Below are positions 22,625 to 33,529 of a DNA stretch of 64,000 nucleotides, one piece after another. Position numbers and translations under genes: made by a program. Below the pieces are notes generated by a model. It was given only the letters and a program-made list of their open reading frames with translations. It searched no databases and was not told the origin of the DNA. The stretch's first letter is position 1; each line of letters starts with the position of its first letter. Origin of the DNA: Atherinomorus stipes (taxonomy: Eukaryota; Chordata; Actinopteri; Atheriniformes; Atherinidae); NCBI GenBank assembly GCA_023101725.1, contig JALJCO010012876.1, forward strand, positions 248,001 to 312,000, given 5' to 3'.

Positions 22625-22736
22625 TCCAAGTGTAATATATGATGAGCCTCAAAAGACTTGCACTGTTTTAGTCTGAGTGCCTCTGTGTGTAAGGAGAAAT
22701 GATTTGGGGTTTTACAGTATGCACTGAGTATCCTCC

Positions 22737-22743
22737 TTTTATA
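22737..22743 (-). promoter_or_regulatory. TATA box of selectin B
   Basis: TATAAAA on the minus strand, about 115 bp before the exon 1 donor, conserved with selectin A. Confidence 0.7.
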
Positions 22744-22802
22744 CACGTCTATGGTCCAGTCCAAGTTTCCTGAAACTTTCCACCACAGTCAGGTTTGCTG
22801 CT

Positions 22803-22812
22803 GGAATTTCCC
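22803..22812 (-). promoter_or_regulatory. NF-kB-type site, selectin B promoter
   Basis: GGGAAATTCC on the minus strand, identical to the site before selectin A. The surrounding block (GAGGAGGGGATGTGGG) is also conserved. A second GGAAAGTTTC, weakly kB-like, is found at about 22,771–22,780 only in this copy. Confidence 0.6.
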
Positions 22813-22859
22813 AACCCACATCCCCTCCTCTACTTCCACAGGGGTCTTAAAACTTTCTC

Positions 22860-24400
22860 TTTTATCGTGGGGAAAAAACAATGGATGTCTCTATCTGACA
22901 ACACAAATCTTCTTTACTAATGTCCTGTCGCCCATGAAGTTGGAACAATTTTGTATTCCGACAGCAACAGTGGCAAGAAGTACAGTTTAATATGTGATTT
23001 TATATGAATATTAACCGTGGGCTAAACCACTGACACACTTTTGTGCAAACTAAATTCAAGAATTATTTAAGAAAATGCCCAAAAAGAAAACGAAAGAAGT
23101 TTTACAGACTGAGCATGCTTCATGTCTATGCTGCATAAACAAACTATCTAGCAAAGCTTTGAAAATCCTGTTATCTGTTCAGACAATATCTGAGGGAAAT
23201 TTCAGAGCATCAGAGTCCCTTTTGAGTTTTAGTTAGTAAAGAACTGAAAGCAAATTACTTGAACTTTGGCAGCACCAAGGAAAGCTTCAAGCTTTTTGAA
23301 GTAAATTCAGATAAAATCTTACTTGCAACTGTTTGAGTCTGTCTTTATGATTCATTAATGGCAATTAGTAGAAGTACAAAGCATGCCAACAGACAATGCA
23401 TGGATGGGAATTTGGTTATTTAAATTTTGAATAAAAAAGGAAAAAAAGATATGGATAAGGACGTGATCATCGGAGAAGAAATGGAAAGGGGGCTTTTTTC
23501 AAGACAGTCTAGGACAGGAAAGGTGGAATAATACAGGAAAAGAGATGCCTGCTTTTTTTCCAAATTGACGGTTTACATCCTTCCTCATTGTCTCAGACTG
23601 GACAGCGGCCACTTCTCCTTGACACTTTGTGACCTCCACTTCTACTCCCGAAAAAACAATATAAACTCGGTAATTAACTCTCACAGTGCAAACCTTAAAG
23701 GAAAAACTTCATTTCTGCTATGATAAGAATATTCCAAACAAAACTGAACTCATCACGCATATATCAGAGGGCTAATGCAAACAGCAATAATTTTCCATCT
23801 TCACTACAATTCCAACAGTAATATGACAAATACTGTTATTTATGTATGACATGACAAAACATGCAATTTGGATTGCATTTTGGCTTTAACTGCAATTCAT
23901 AAGGGAACCACCAGTCTAACAGAATCAAAACATTAATGTCTCCAGCTGGTTCTGCATGATAATGGTTACTGTTCTTGACAAAATATTTGTGAATACTGTA
24001 CTTCTACAAGGTCCAGCTTCCTTTAGCGGCAGCCAGTTGAACAAGTGTATCGGAGACCATCCAGTAAAGAGGTCTAATCAGCAAGTGTGTCCTTTAGCAA
24101 TAAATAAATAGATAAATAAAAATACATCCTTCCACACTTAATCATGACATGGTGAACGGCAAGGGTCATTTGTATGGTTGCAGAAATTTGCAATTACCAG
24201 GAGCATGATGGGAAAATAATGTATATAAATAAAAATGAGCGATCTTTGTTGCTTGTTGCACAGTAAGGTAAAAAGTGTGGAGGTCAGCCAAGCCATGTGG
24301 GGGCCCCAGCGTGCGAGCGCAGCATTAACCTACACACTTCTCAGGTAACAACTGGTCGGTCCCTTTAAGACAGGAAGTGGAGATCCAAATAAGGCTAGCT
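22860..24400. other. Spacer between selectin B and PHPT1
   Basis: 22,860–23,680 is the diverged duplicate of the 5' flank of selectin A. From 23,700 nothing is recognised until the GC-richer PHPT1 promoter region at about 24,290–24,410. Confidence 0.5.
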
Positions 24401-24413
24401 GCGAGAACCCTTC

Positions 24414-24485
24414 ATGTTCTCTGTTGTCAGCAGACCGCTGAACAGGTTCAGGGTTTTCGGGGGGTTGCATGCGGGAACAGTCGCG
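24414..24485 (+). other. Possible N-terminal extension of PHPT1
   Basis: The reading frame is open upstream of the standard start to an ATG at 24414. The extra 24 residues contain three arginines and one histidine, no acidic residue, and alternate hydrophobic and basic positions (MFSVVSRPLNRFRVFGG), resembling a mitochondrial presequence. Its context is poor (T at -3), so leaky scanning to 24486 would be expected. It may simply be 5'UTR. Confidence 0.4.
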
Positions 24486-25238
24486 ATGGCTGAAGCTCTG
24501 GCTAAAATCCCCGATGTGGAGATTGATCCTGAGGGAACTTTTAAATACATACTGGTCAGAGTGAAAGTGAAAGATGGCGATGTGCATAAAGAAATAGTGC
24601 GAGGCACAAAAAGTGCAGAGTACCACAGTAAGTTTGTTGTTGGAGTTTGCTGCAAGAGGAGCGTCGAGTGCGTCAGTTCAGCAGGAGAAAACGTGCAGTT
24701 GTTGCAGCTTTTTAGTGCATCCTGCAGCGCAAACGTGTAGCCTAGTGTGCGCATGTGCACTACATGCCAAACCCATGTTATCACTGCTTATTAAAGCTCT
24801 AGAAGTGTATAGTCAAGGCTTTTAGGGGCCTATGTGAAAATAATTCTGTCAATGTGAATAGGTTTAAATGGTCTGTAGATTTTAGCTTTTTAAACCAGTT
24901 TGAAAGGTTGTTTGATCTCAATCATTTTCAGATCATATATTTGAGAAAGTTAATCCAGCTATGGAGGCCTTGGGGATGGAGTGTAAATGCCTTGGAGGAG
25001 GGAAGATAGAGCACAACAACAAGGACAAGAAACTAAGAGTTTTTGGAGAATCAACTGTAAGTTCATGTGAATGGAAAGATGTCACACACTGAATCCTCTG
25101 TGATGCAGAACATGCTAATATTAGTGTTTCCTCCCTCTTTTTCAGGCCTTTGGCAAAGCAGACCATTCTGTGTCTGTGGAGAAACTGAAGACCATCTTCA
25201 GCGACTATGAGGTCACCTGGTCAGATGACAAAAAATAA
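24486..25238 (+). CDS. phpt1: 14 kDa phosphohistidine phosphatase (PHPT1)
   Basis: Removes phosphate from phosphohistidine (and phospholysine) residues of proteins; cytosolic and nuclear in mammals. Exons 24486–24627, 24932–25056 and 25146–25238 join in phase to 119 aa, close to the 125 aa human protein. Family marks are [14 protein letters not shown] at the N-terminus, EIVRG, the catalytic histidine in AEYH (codon at the end of exon 1), [11 protein letters not shown], and the C-terminal DYEVTW. The start chosen is the family-standard one, with a strong context (G at -3, G at +4). An upstream in-frame ATG at 24414 adds 24 residues; see the separate entry. PHPT1 is on a different human chromosome from the selectins, so its presence here is a fish-specific neighbourhood or a rearrangement. 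Confidence 0.93.
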
Positions 25239-25717
25239 GACTGCGATCCCTCATCTTTGTTCAGATGTCTACCTTTATTTGTCAGTCTTTATCCAGAAAC
25301 TACATAATGATGCTTCCAAACTGCTGTATGACCATCAGTTGATATAAATACAACACTCCTACACTTAATTGTTTGCTCTGACTCTGTTAAAACATAATTT
25401 GCCAGTCATAAAATGTATTTACTCAAAATCTCCTTGCAGATTTTTAAGGGGAGAGTTAATCAATTTCACTGATTTGAAAAGTGAAAGTCAAGATCGAGTT
25501 CATATGAACTTAGATTAGATTTTGTGTTTTTTCCTCTTTCAACTTTAGTTTGTGTTGGCTTGGCTTGATTTGAATTGGAATCAGTGCCAAGTGTATAGTC
25601 CATACAGGAAACTGTGAGCAAGGTGGACTCACTCAAATATCCTGTTAACAGTTACTGAAGGAAAGTTTATTGTTTTAAAAGTGAACATAGATAACTACTT
25701 CTCCTTTCATTTATGAC

Positions 25718-25723
25718 AATAAA
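25718..25723 (+). terminator. Polyadenylation signal of PHPT1
   Basis: AATAAA 480 bp after the stop codon, with no earlier canonical signal noticed in the 3'UTR. Confidence 0.5.
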
Positions 25724-26343
25724 CATTCATGTGAGTTGCTAGACAAAACGAAGAATTAGATTGAATTATTTAAAAAACTGATATAAACTGGGAAAAAATC
25801 AAACAGTCGAAAAAAAATAGCTTGAAGTTTAACATTTCAGGCATTAATATCAAATTCTGATCCTTTAATCTGCATTAAAGCTGTAACCCATTGTGAAGTT
25901 AAATGCAAAGTAAGACTTCAATTTTAACTTAAATCTTCCTTTGAATACTTCTTAAGATGTGTACACTTGCAAAAAAAGAGTATTATATAAACTAGTAAAA
26001 TTTTACAAAAGGTCAAAACGGCAGTTTTTGTGCGATTACGGAATAATAAAGCCAAATTCTAATTTTAAATCATTATAGTTTTAAAGAAAAGTTTAGAGAT
26101 GTCCTTTCAATATCTGCTTAAAACCTTACTTGAAGCTTAGTGACATACAAGGAAGGTTTGCGAACTAAAAACACTCAATTTGTGCCAGCTGACCATTTGA
26201 ATAAATAAATGAATGGTATATTTCACAGCAGTCTGTCTTTATTTGTTGAGATAACTGAACAAAGTGGCTGACAAATTGAGACTAATTTTTGAAAAAATAA
26301 ATGTTATGAGAATGGGAAAAAAATATCTGAAGTCTATCATATG

Positions 26344-26800
26344 CAGTTGTGTGAAAAATCAATCGGATTCAGGTGGGGACTTTGACTAGGCCACTCCAAA
26401 GTCTTCATTTTGTTTTTCTTAAGCCATTCAGAGGTGGACTTGCTGGTGTGTTTTGGATCATTGTCCTGCTGCAGAACCCAAGTCAGCTTCAGCTTGAGGT
26501 CACCAACAGATGGCCGGACATCCTCCTTCAGGATTTTTTGGTAGACAGCAGAATTCATGGTTCCATTTACCACAGCAAGTCTTCCAGGTCCCTAACTTTT
26601 TCACACGGCCATGTAAGTTTGGACCCCCCCCTCCCCTTACTAATAGAAATCTTAATTTAAAACTACATTTTCTGTTTACTTGTGTTATCTTTGTCTCACA
26701 TTTAAATTTGTTTGATGATCTGAAACATAAGTGTGACAAACATGCAAAAAAAAAAAAAAAAAAAGAAATGAGGAAGGAGGCGAACACTTTCACACAACTG
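26344..26800 (-). mobile_element. Tc1/mariner element, copy 2 (internally deleted)
   Basis: The left end is CAGTTGTGTGAAAAA at 26344, jumping after about 16 bp into the transposase segment, and the right end is CACACAACTG followed by TA at 26800. The minus strand retains [25 protein letters not shown] (26,500–26,430 region) and SPHLNPI. More than 1 kb relative to copies 1 and 3 is missing. Confidence 0.8.
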
Positions 26801-29800
26801 TACTGCTGTTTGTAGTGGAAAGATTCTATTATGTTCTGTTGGTAAATAACACGAGAGTTGTTGTGATAACTTTAAGGGGAAAATTATGCTGTTTTGATCA
26901 AATTTTTCAAAGTTTATCAGGAAAATTGAGTTCAGAAGACACCCTACTTAGCTGATGAGGATGCGCTTATAGTCTGTGACACAGAGCAGATATAACATGC
27001 CAAAAACACTTCTTCCAGATAAGTTTCCCCAGCTACTTGCTAATTTTCTTGCAAAACAGATGAGTAAATTTACTCCCAATCCAGGTTCATATTTAGCATT
27101 TTTCTCGTATGATGTATGCCTTATCTAACCATTTCCCAGTTAGAGCCATATATATTTGCTTTAAATTAGAATGTTATTGTTAGATTAAAACAGGCCAGGT
27201 ATTTTTCTCAGGGTTTTTCCCAACATACTAAGGTTGATAGTGTGCATATTGCTTCTCAACACTGGTCTACACCCTTCTCTCATTCTTTCTATGTGATCTC
27301 TGTGCCCAAAAATAGTCCCCAAGAAATGCGAGAGTGAGAATATGTTACCTCAGAGAAGGAGAGAATTAACTCCTGCTGAAGCAGGATGAGCTGATGAGCT
27401 TTGTTCTACTTGACCCTCATCAGCAGACCTTACATGGACACTAATACTGGCAGCATTTTTCTGGCCACCCCATGACCTCAAAACATAAAAGGGATCTTCC
27501 TTCCAGTTTCCCTCCCTATCCAGAGCCAGTTTCCTGTAAAGTGATAACCCTTTCATTATTTGCAAGCAGGGAGGTCACCTTGGAAGGCAAGAATACTTCA
27601 ACTCAACCCTCTTCTCGGAAAACACATCAGTTATTGCCAAAGCTTAATGTGATGCATGGTTTTCATAAAACATCACACTTCTCAATGACCAAACTATAAG
27701 ATGCATGTGTGGTCATCTGAAAGAGAAAGTTATATAAACTATTTAGAGGACCTTATTTTGATATTTAGTATATTTTCATTCTGAAAAAGTCAAACTATAT
27801 ACAAAAGTTTTTTTTTCTTTTTTATTTTTTTTAAAACCAGTACTAGTACTTTTATTTTATTATAGTTTAAAAGCAAGTCACTCCGTGCCTCAAAAATATC
27901 AGCTTACAGCGTTTGAATCTAAATTGATTTCACTATGGATTGAACGATGGAAAACCTTGTTTTTCTGTACTTCGTTAAGAAAATGGAATGTAAACCAAAG
28001 CAGTCTCTGTTCAGACTTCTGTAATTTGTGGTTCCACATTTGTAGGATGAGGTAACGAATGCGATCAGCATACAAGGATGCACTTCTGGACTCTCTAGAA
28101 GACTTATCCATCTCTCTCTTAACACTTCTCACACTCGCGTTGAACTTTAGTTTCCTGTCCGGCTTTGCCAATCAGACAGATTTAGCATTTAAAGAGTATG
28201 CCAAGGTTTCTTACAAGGGAAGCTGAGTGGCCATGCTCGAACAAATATCTTTAACGTCATTACCTGGAGATGACAGAAACAAGATAATTTCCATTATCTT
28301 GAAGGGTTACTGTGTAACTTTTGGCCACTAGAGGCACTAAGCCTGTAAGTTCCCACAGGCCATACAACTATCGCAACTCTATCTTCCCCCCTCCAAATCA
28401 TTTACACTGTCCATGTTTTGGAATTGTGTTTGCAGACCCCTTTTATCAGGAAACAGGGAAATGACAAAACAAGTTTCATGATCTTGATAGCAACATCAAA
28501 AATAATTAATCACAGGCATGGGTCCTTTTAGCTTCAATGTTTCCTCATTTGCAAGGTTTGTTGAATGACAAAATGTGAATCAGGAGCTGATTCTCTGCAT
28601 GTATTATTTTGTTATTGCCATTTTGAATCGTATTGTATTTTTACAAGGATATCTCTTTCTTTGCTCTAATGAAATGAATTTAGTTCACTTCAATATTTGT
28701 TTAGCATACTGTCATAAAATTCTAACTCATAATGAATAACAATATTTGCATTTCATATTTTGATGCTTTAAGCTTTATATATTCAATGGACTGATTAATA
28801 TGTTTAGGATTTTTATCACTTTGGGTGTTTTTGACTTTCAATAAGTTTTACTTCTCCCCACTCCTTTTTGAGCATCAAAGTATAATTTTCATTTTGTGTA
28901 TTATGATTCAAGTCGATGTTGGACTTAACTGTACAGCTATTGCTCTGCATCTTCTGTTCATTTTGCTCTGAGCACTCATTGCTCAAAATGTATTTGCTTG
29001 AAATGAATAAACTAAAGTAAATTACACTTTGGAGCTTGTTGCCCTCCTGTGTGCATGATGTAGGCTATGTGTTGGAGGTCCATTGCCAAATTCATTTGCC
29101 TATAAGATCCAAATTGGATCTTCTTAGCCTATAAGTGAGTGGACAACATTTGTTTTTTTCCCCTCTTACAATCATTTTCTCATAGCTCTGCATGTGATCT
29201 ACTTTTCCTCGTATTAAATCAGACTAGCCTGATACTGTGTGGGACAATACTGTAATAAAGTCTCTATTCCAGGCTTGTTGCCTCTAGACTACGAGCAGTG
29301 TCACAATACAACTTGTCAGAAGAGGAAAGCTCCTGTGTGAAGTTCCCTTTTGCAATTGTAAGTCACTTCCTGCACCTACAGTAACAGTTCACACATCAGC
29401 CTGCTGGGAAAAGAAACTGTTTCAAGGGGCAGCATGCTTTACTTCAATGATCAAGATTTTATCAGGCTAACAATGGTTTCAAAGCACTTAGTTTATCTGG
29501 CCTGTTGGGTGAGAGCCACATGCATTTCAGATGTTTAAAGATAAAATCATCAGTCATTACCACAAGGAGGTAGAAAAAAAACTTTTAAAAAATTGGTAAT
29601 GATTATTAGATATCAGTAATATCTCTTAAAATGATTTATCATTGTGTGTAATTCATATCTAAAATGTTTCATGTAGTCCACAACATTTCTTATAATTTCC
29701 CTTCAGAGATTAATAAAGTTTTTTTTTTAATTTCATTTATTTCAAATTGGATATGAGGCAGATAATGCTTTTCAGAGCTTGGAGGGAAAAAAAAGCCACC

Positions 29801-29875
29801 ATGATGAATTGCTTAAACTGGTTGCTTATTTAACTGAAGCAGGCCTATTGTTTGTAAGTCAAGTTTTGTCTGAAT
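26801..29875. other. Intergenic, no gene recognised
   Basis: AT-rich. 27,900–28,380 looks like part of a DNA element: it ends in GAAGGGTTACTGTGTAAC followed by TTTTGGCCACTAGAGGC, which resembles the AAGGG…TGTGTAA ends of the elements at 1,896 and 58,575. The 90-codon minus frame at 28171–27899 has no recognised domain. Confidence 0.4.
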
Positions 29876-29884
29876 AATCTTAGT

Positions 29885-30530
29885 AATTTACAGATTAAGA
29901 CAGTTAATATGGCTATGGAGGCCTTGGGTGCACTCACACTCCTAATTAAGAAACAATAATGCTTCAACTTACTGTTTGATGATTTAAACTAAACACAGTC
30001 ATTCGGTATTTAACTGTTTGATCTGATTAAAAAGTAATTTGTCAGTCATAACATGTATAAACCACCTGACACATTTTTAAGGATACATTTGACCACTTTC
30101 ACTTCTCGTAAGTTATGACTCAGAACGTGCATTTTATGCAGTTTTCTTTTGGTTTGCACTTGTAGTTTATGTTGGCTGACCTTGATTTGAAATGCAGTTT
30201 CAAGCAAATAGTCCATACAGGAAAGGGTGGGCAAGCTGGAATTCCACATCCTGATAACAAATACTGAATAAAAAGAGCTGTCCAAAGAAAACATTACATT
30301 TACTTTCAGTTTTGACAAAACACTTTAGTTTGTGTGATGCTAAATAATGATAAACATCAAACTAAATTGTTGCACTTTCAAGAGATTTGTACAAAACAGG
30401 AAAAAATTAATAAACACGAGACAGATAAAACAACTTACTTGAGTTAACTTTGGCAGTTCGAGCATGTGTTTTTTAAAAAGCGCTGGTTCTTTTTACATCC
30501 CTTCAGTAAAGCTGTAATGTAGGTTATCTT
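29885..30530 (+). pseudogene. Decayed partial copy of PHPT1 (exon 2 start and 3'UTR)
   Basis: 29,904–29,931 (GTTAAT…GCTATGGAGGCCTTGGG) matches the beginning of PHPT1 exon 2 at 24,949–24,977. From about 29,990 the sequence follows the PHPT1 3'UTR: TTTGTCAGTCATAA…ATGTAT against 25,398–25,420, TTGATTTGAA, and ATAGTCCATACAGGAAA against 25,595–25,612, in the same order and strand. Coding sequence between them is lost. It therefore appears to be a deleted tandem duplicate. Confidence 0.7.
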
Positions 30531-31600
30531 AAACTACTTTTATTTATTCTTATTTTTTTAATTACCCAAGTACTGCAGACAGTAACCATTGGCAGTAAGC
30601 AGACACGATGTAATGATCATTTTATTTTAGATAATCAGATTAACATGGCTTAAGTCCTGAGCAGCTTCATGGCATAAATTGTTGCTGAGGGAGAGAACTT
30701 TCTAAAAAGCATATCAAAGTAGCCAAAACACAATAGGACAAAAAATTGCTCCTCTTTGATTGTTGAAGATGAATAGAAAAATAAATTATAGGTTATTAAA
30801 AAAAGTATAACTAAAGTTTAGTATAAATTACTAAATATTTATGAATTAATTGTTGTTATTTTTATTTTTAAATTAACAAATTAGTTATTGTTATAGGCTA
30901 CAAGTGCGCATACCTTAATAGAATTATCAGATTTGAATCAATTAAACCATTCAGAACTAATTGAAAAGGATAGATGGTATTCATAATGAAGATATTACTT
31001 TCTGATTTTTCTCATATTTATGAATGTTCTATATTATTTAATTACCTTTACAGCTGTGAAGCTGTATCCTTAAAAGCAGCTCTGTGGCATCATGTTTTCG
31101 TTGCTAATGTCAGTGCTGTCTAAGAGCACTTCAAAGTTACCTGTTTAGATGTCAGAATTTTATGAACAAGAATTGTTAGTATGGAAACTGTGTTATTCAC
31201 ATCACTTTTCTCCACATAAATCTATCATCTGGAACAACAAATGTATCACCAAAAGGAATAAGTCACTCAATTAACATAACTGAATTGATAAAATATCATC
31301 TATTTAAACGACTTATTTAACGGCAATGGTCAACTACTTTGTTATAATGAATTTATAACAGAAAAAGCATTCCCTATCAAATTAAAAGACTTTAGCTCAG
31401 TAACAAACCCATTCCCAGTGGAATAATAGAGTTAATGAAAAGCTACAGCATACATCTGCATACATCTGTTTACACTCTTTATATGAATGGTTGGCCTATT
31501 GACATCTTGAGGAAAAAATGCACTAATAAGCATATCAATATATCAAAAATGTGCTTTTTGTAAAAGTGAACCTTAAGTGTAACTTTAAAAAAAAGAAAGA
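30531..31600. other. Intergenic, nothing recognised
   Basis: AT-rich sequence without supported coding or repeat structure. Confidence 0.4.
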
Positions 31601-32720
31601 AAAAAAAGCTAATACTTCAACCCAGAGCTATCGATTGGTATTGAGTCATATCGAAGGCTCTGCTTCAACCCATACGTCAACTAATTGGCCTAAACTTTTT
31701 AGATTTCACAACCTTAAATAATACTTTTAAAACAAACTGGCTATAATCTTACCTAAAGAATCCCACCTCTCTTTGGAATATTTTTCCTCACGTTTTTTCA
31801 AAATGTGGTGGATTAAACATTTTACTTCTCTTTAATTATATTGTTGATAGAATCTCTATCAAACTTTCTGCATTTCATAAACAGGTATAACTTTCCTGGT
31901 CACTGATATATAAACACAAAGTTTCTCTTCACAGATTTTATATTTTGAACAAGCACATTCTTTACAAGAACAAATCTCTTTTCTTTAAAATCTGGTTTGA
32001 TAACCACATTAGGTCTTTAATGATGATGGACTTCGGTTAAGATACAATGAGTTTAACACAAAGCATAATCTTGCTCTCTTGCCAAAAAAAAAAAAATACT
32101 CTGCTGTGTTTGATGCTGTTTCTGTGGAGATATGTACTCTTTTTCAGGGTTTTATGAAAGATTTTGAGATTCCTCCTTTATAGCTGACACTCCAGTGGGC
32201 AAAATCTGTTTTACTCTCTGTCATAAAACAAAAACAAAAACACAGAACAATTCATGCCATGTTTCAACAGGACATAGTATCTGTCTCTTATATTCACTCT
32301 CATTGGAATCAGTTTGTCCCTAATATTAATTGGAATAAAAAATATGGCTTTTACCAAACAAATTTTTACAAGGCAAAAGAAATTTCTTTCAAACTTTTAC
32401 ACAGATTTTACCCCATTAATCAATACCTAATCAGATTGATCAAAGACAAGGACACCAGCACTCTTGTTACATTTTGCTGTTTTGTTTTTTTTTTCCTCCT
32501 GAAACTGTGTCTCGCAAACCTATTTTGGAGTTGTACCTTTAGCCTACTAAAAAGTCATGGAAAAAACTAACCATCTTTTTTAAAACCAATCTGTATAATG
32601 ATTTTTTCCTTAAATGGGGAAATATTCTTTTTGGGGTTTTTTTTTTTTTTGTCAGAACTGATTGTGATTAATTTTACATTATGAATCTTGTTATTTTTTT
32701 AGCTAAGTTCCACATACATA
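31600..32720 (+). mobile_element. L1-like LINE 3' remnant
   Basis: Plus-strand frames around 32,316–32,560 encode INWNKKYGFYQTNFYKAKEI and SFKLLHRFYPINQYL, the C-terminal post-RT region of L1/Tx1-type LINEs. Degenerate upstream sequence from about 31,640 and downstream sequence (DFFLKWGNILF near 32,600) belong to the same element. Multiple stops and T-runs show that it is dead. Confidence 0.6.
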
Positions 32721-33059
32721 TAAATTCCTAAACAGTAAGTCACATTTTCTTGTTTTGACCAAAGAATTAAAATCATACATTTTGACCATTTCCAAAAGCA
32801 TTCCCAAAGCGATTAGATCCTATAATGCAATTTTTAAATTGTAACATCTTTTCATGAACCCTAGCTGTGTCGTGTCCCCCCTCACCCCCATTTGTTCTGG
32901 TGTTTGTTTATTGTTTGTTATTTTCTTTGTATTCTTTTTTTTAAAACATTATTTGTTATTTGTCCATATCCATACCAGATATTTGCAATTAGAACCGTAG
33001 GCTACTTTGGACATGTTCTTGAACTGCCCAAACTGTCTGACACATAAATAAAGAAGATT

Positions 33060-33266
33060 GGAGCGAAAAAAACGTCGACCAATCAGCGCGAAGGCAAATG
33101 AGTCGCATCCGGTCGCATTTATCAAACGTCACATCCGACTACGAAGCGCGCGGTTTATTTGTGCAAAGTTAGCTGTCAAAAGCTGTTTTTACATTTTAGT
33201 AGTAAAGAAAGAGAAAAAGTAACATTAGCTTGTAGGAATGTAAACGTTATTTCATGCCCATCAAAG
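33060..33266 (+). promoter_or_regulatory. FIRRM promoter and non-coding first exon
   Basis: CpG-rich relative to surroundings, with CCAATCAGCGCG at about 33,078 (CCAAT box beside GCGCG), ACGTCACATCCG near 33,127 and GAAGCGCGCGG near 33,141. A GTAGGA donor follows 33266 and a CATTCCAG acceptor precedes 33475, suggesting a 5'UTR intron of 208 bp. TSS position is inferred. Confidence 0.45.
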
Positions 33267-33529
33267 GTAGGAATATACACTTAACAGTTAAATACTGAGC
33301 TAACGTAAAGTGTTACTAATAGCAAAACAAACTTTAGAATCACATTAACGATAACGTTTGTCTGAGTTCCGTCTAGCCAGTCGAAGAAGTAAATGCGATG
33401 ATGAAAGCATCAGCTTGATAAGCAAACAAAGGAGAATAATCTAAGCTGAATTTATTTTTCGTGACTCATTCCAGACTTGGGCGAGTGTCCTGAGATTCTT
33501 GTACTCTGGGAAGCGTGACTGTTTTCGTG

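Noticed and set aside
27899..28171. 90-codon minus frame rich in Lys, Arg and Ser
   Set aside because: No known domain or splice context, and the 3' side has the AAGGG…TGTGTAAC motif of a DNA element; kept only as part of the intergenic description.
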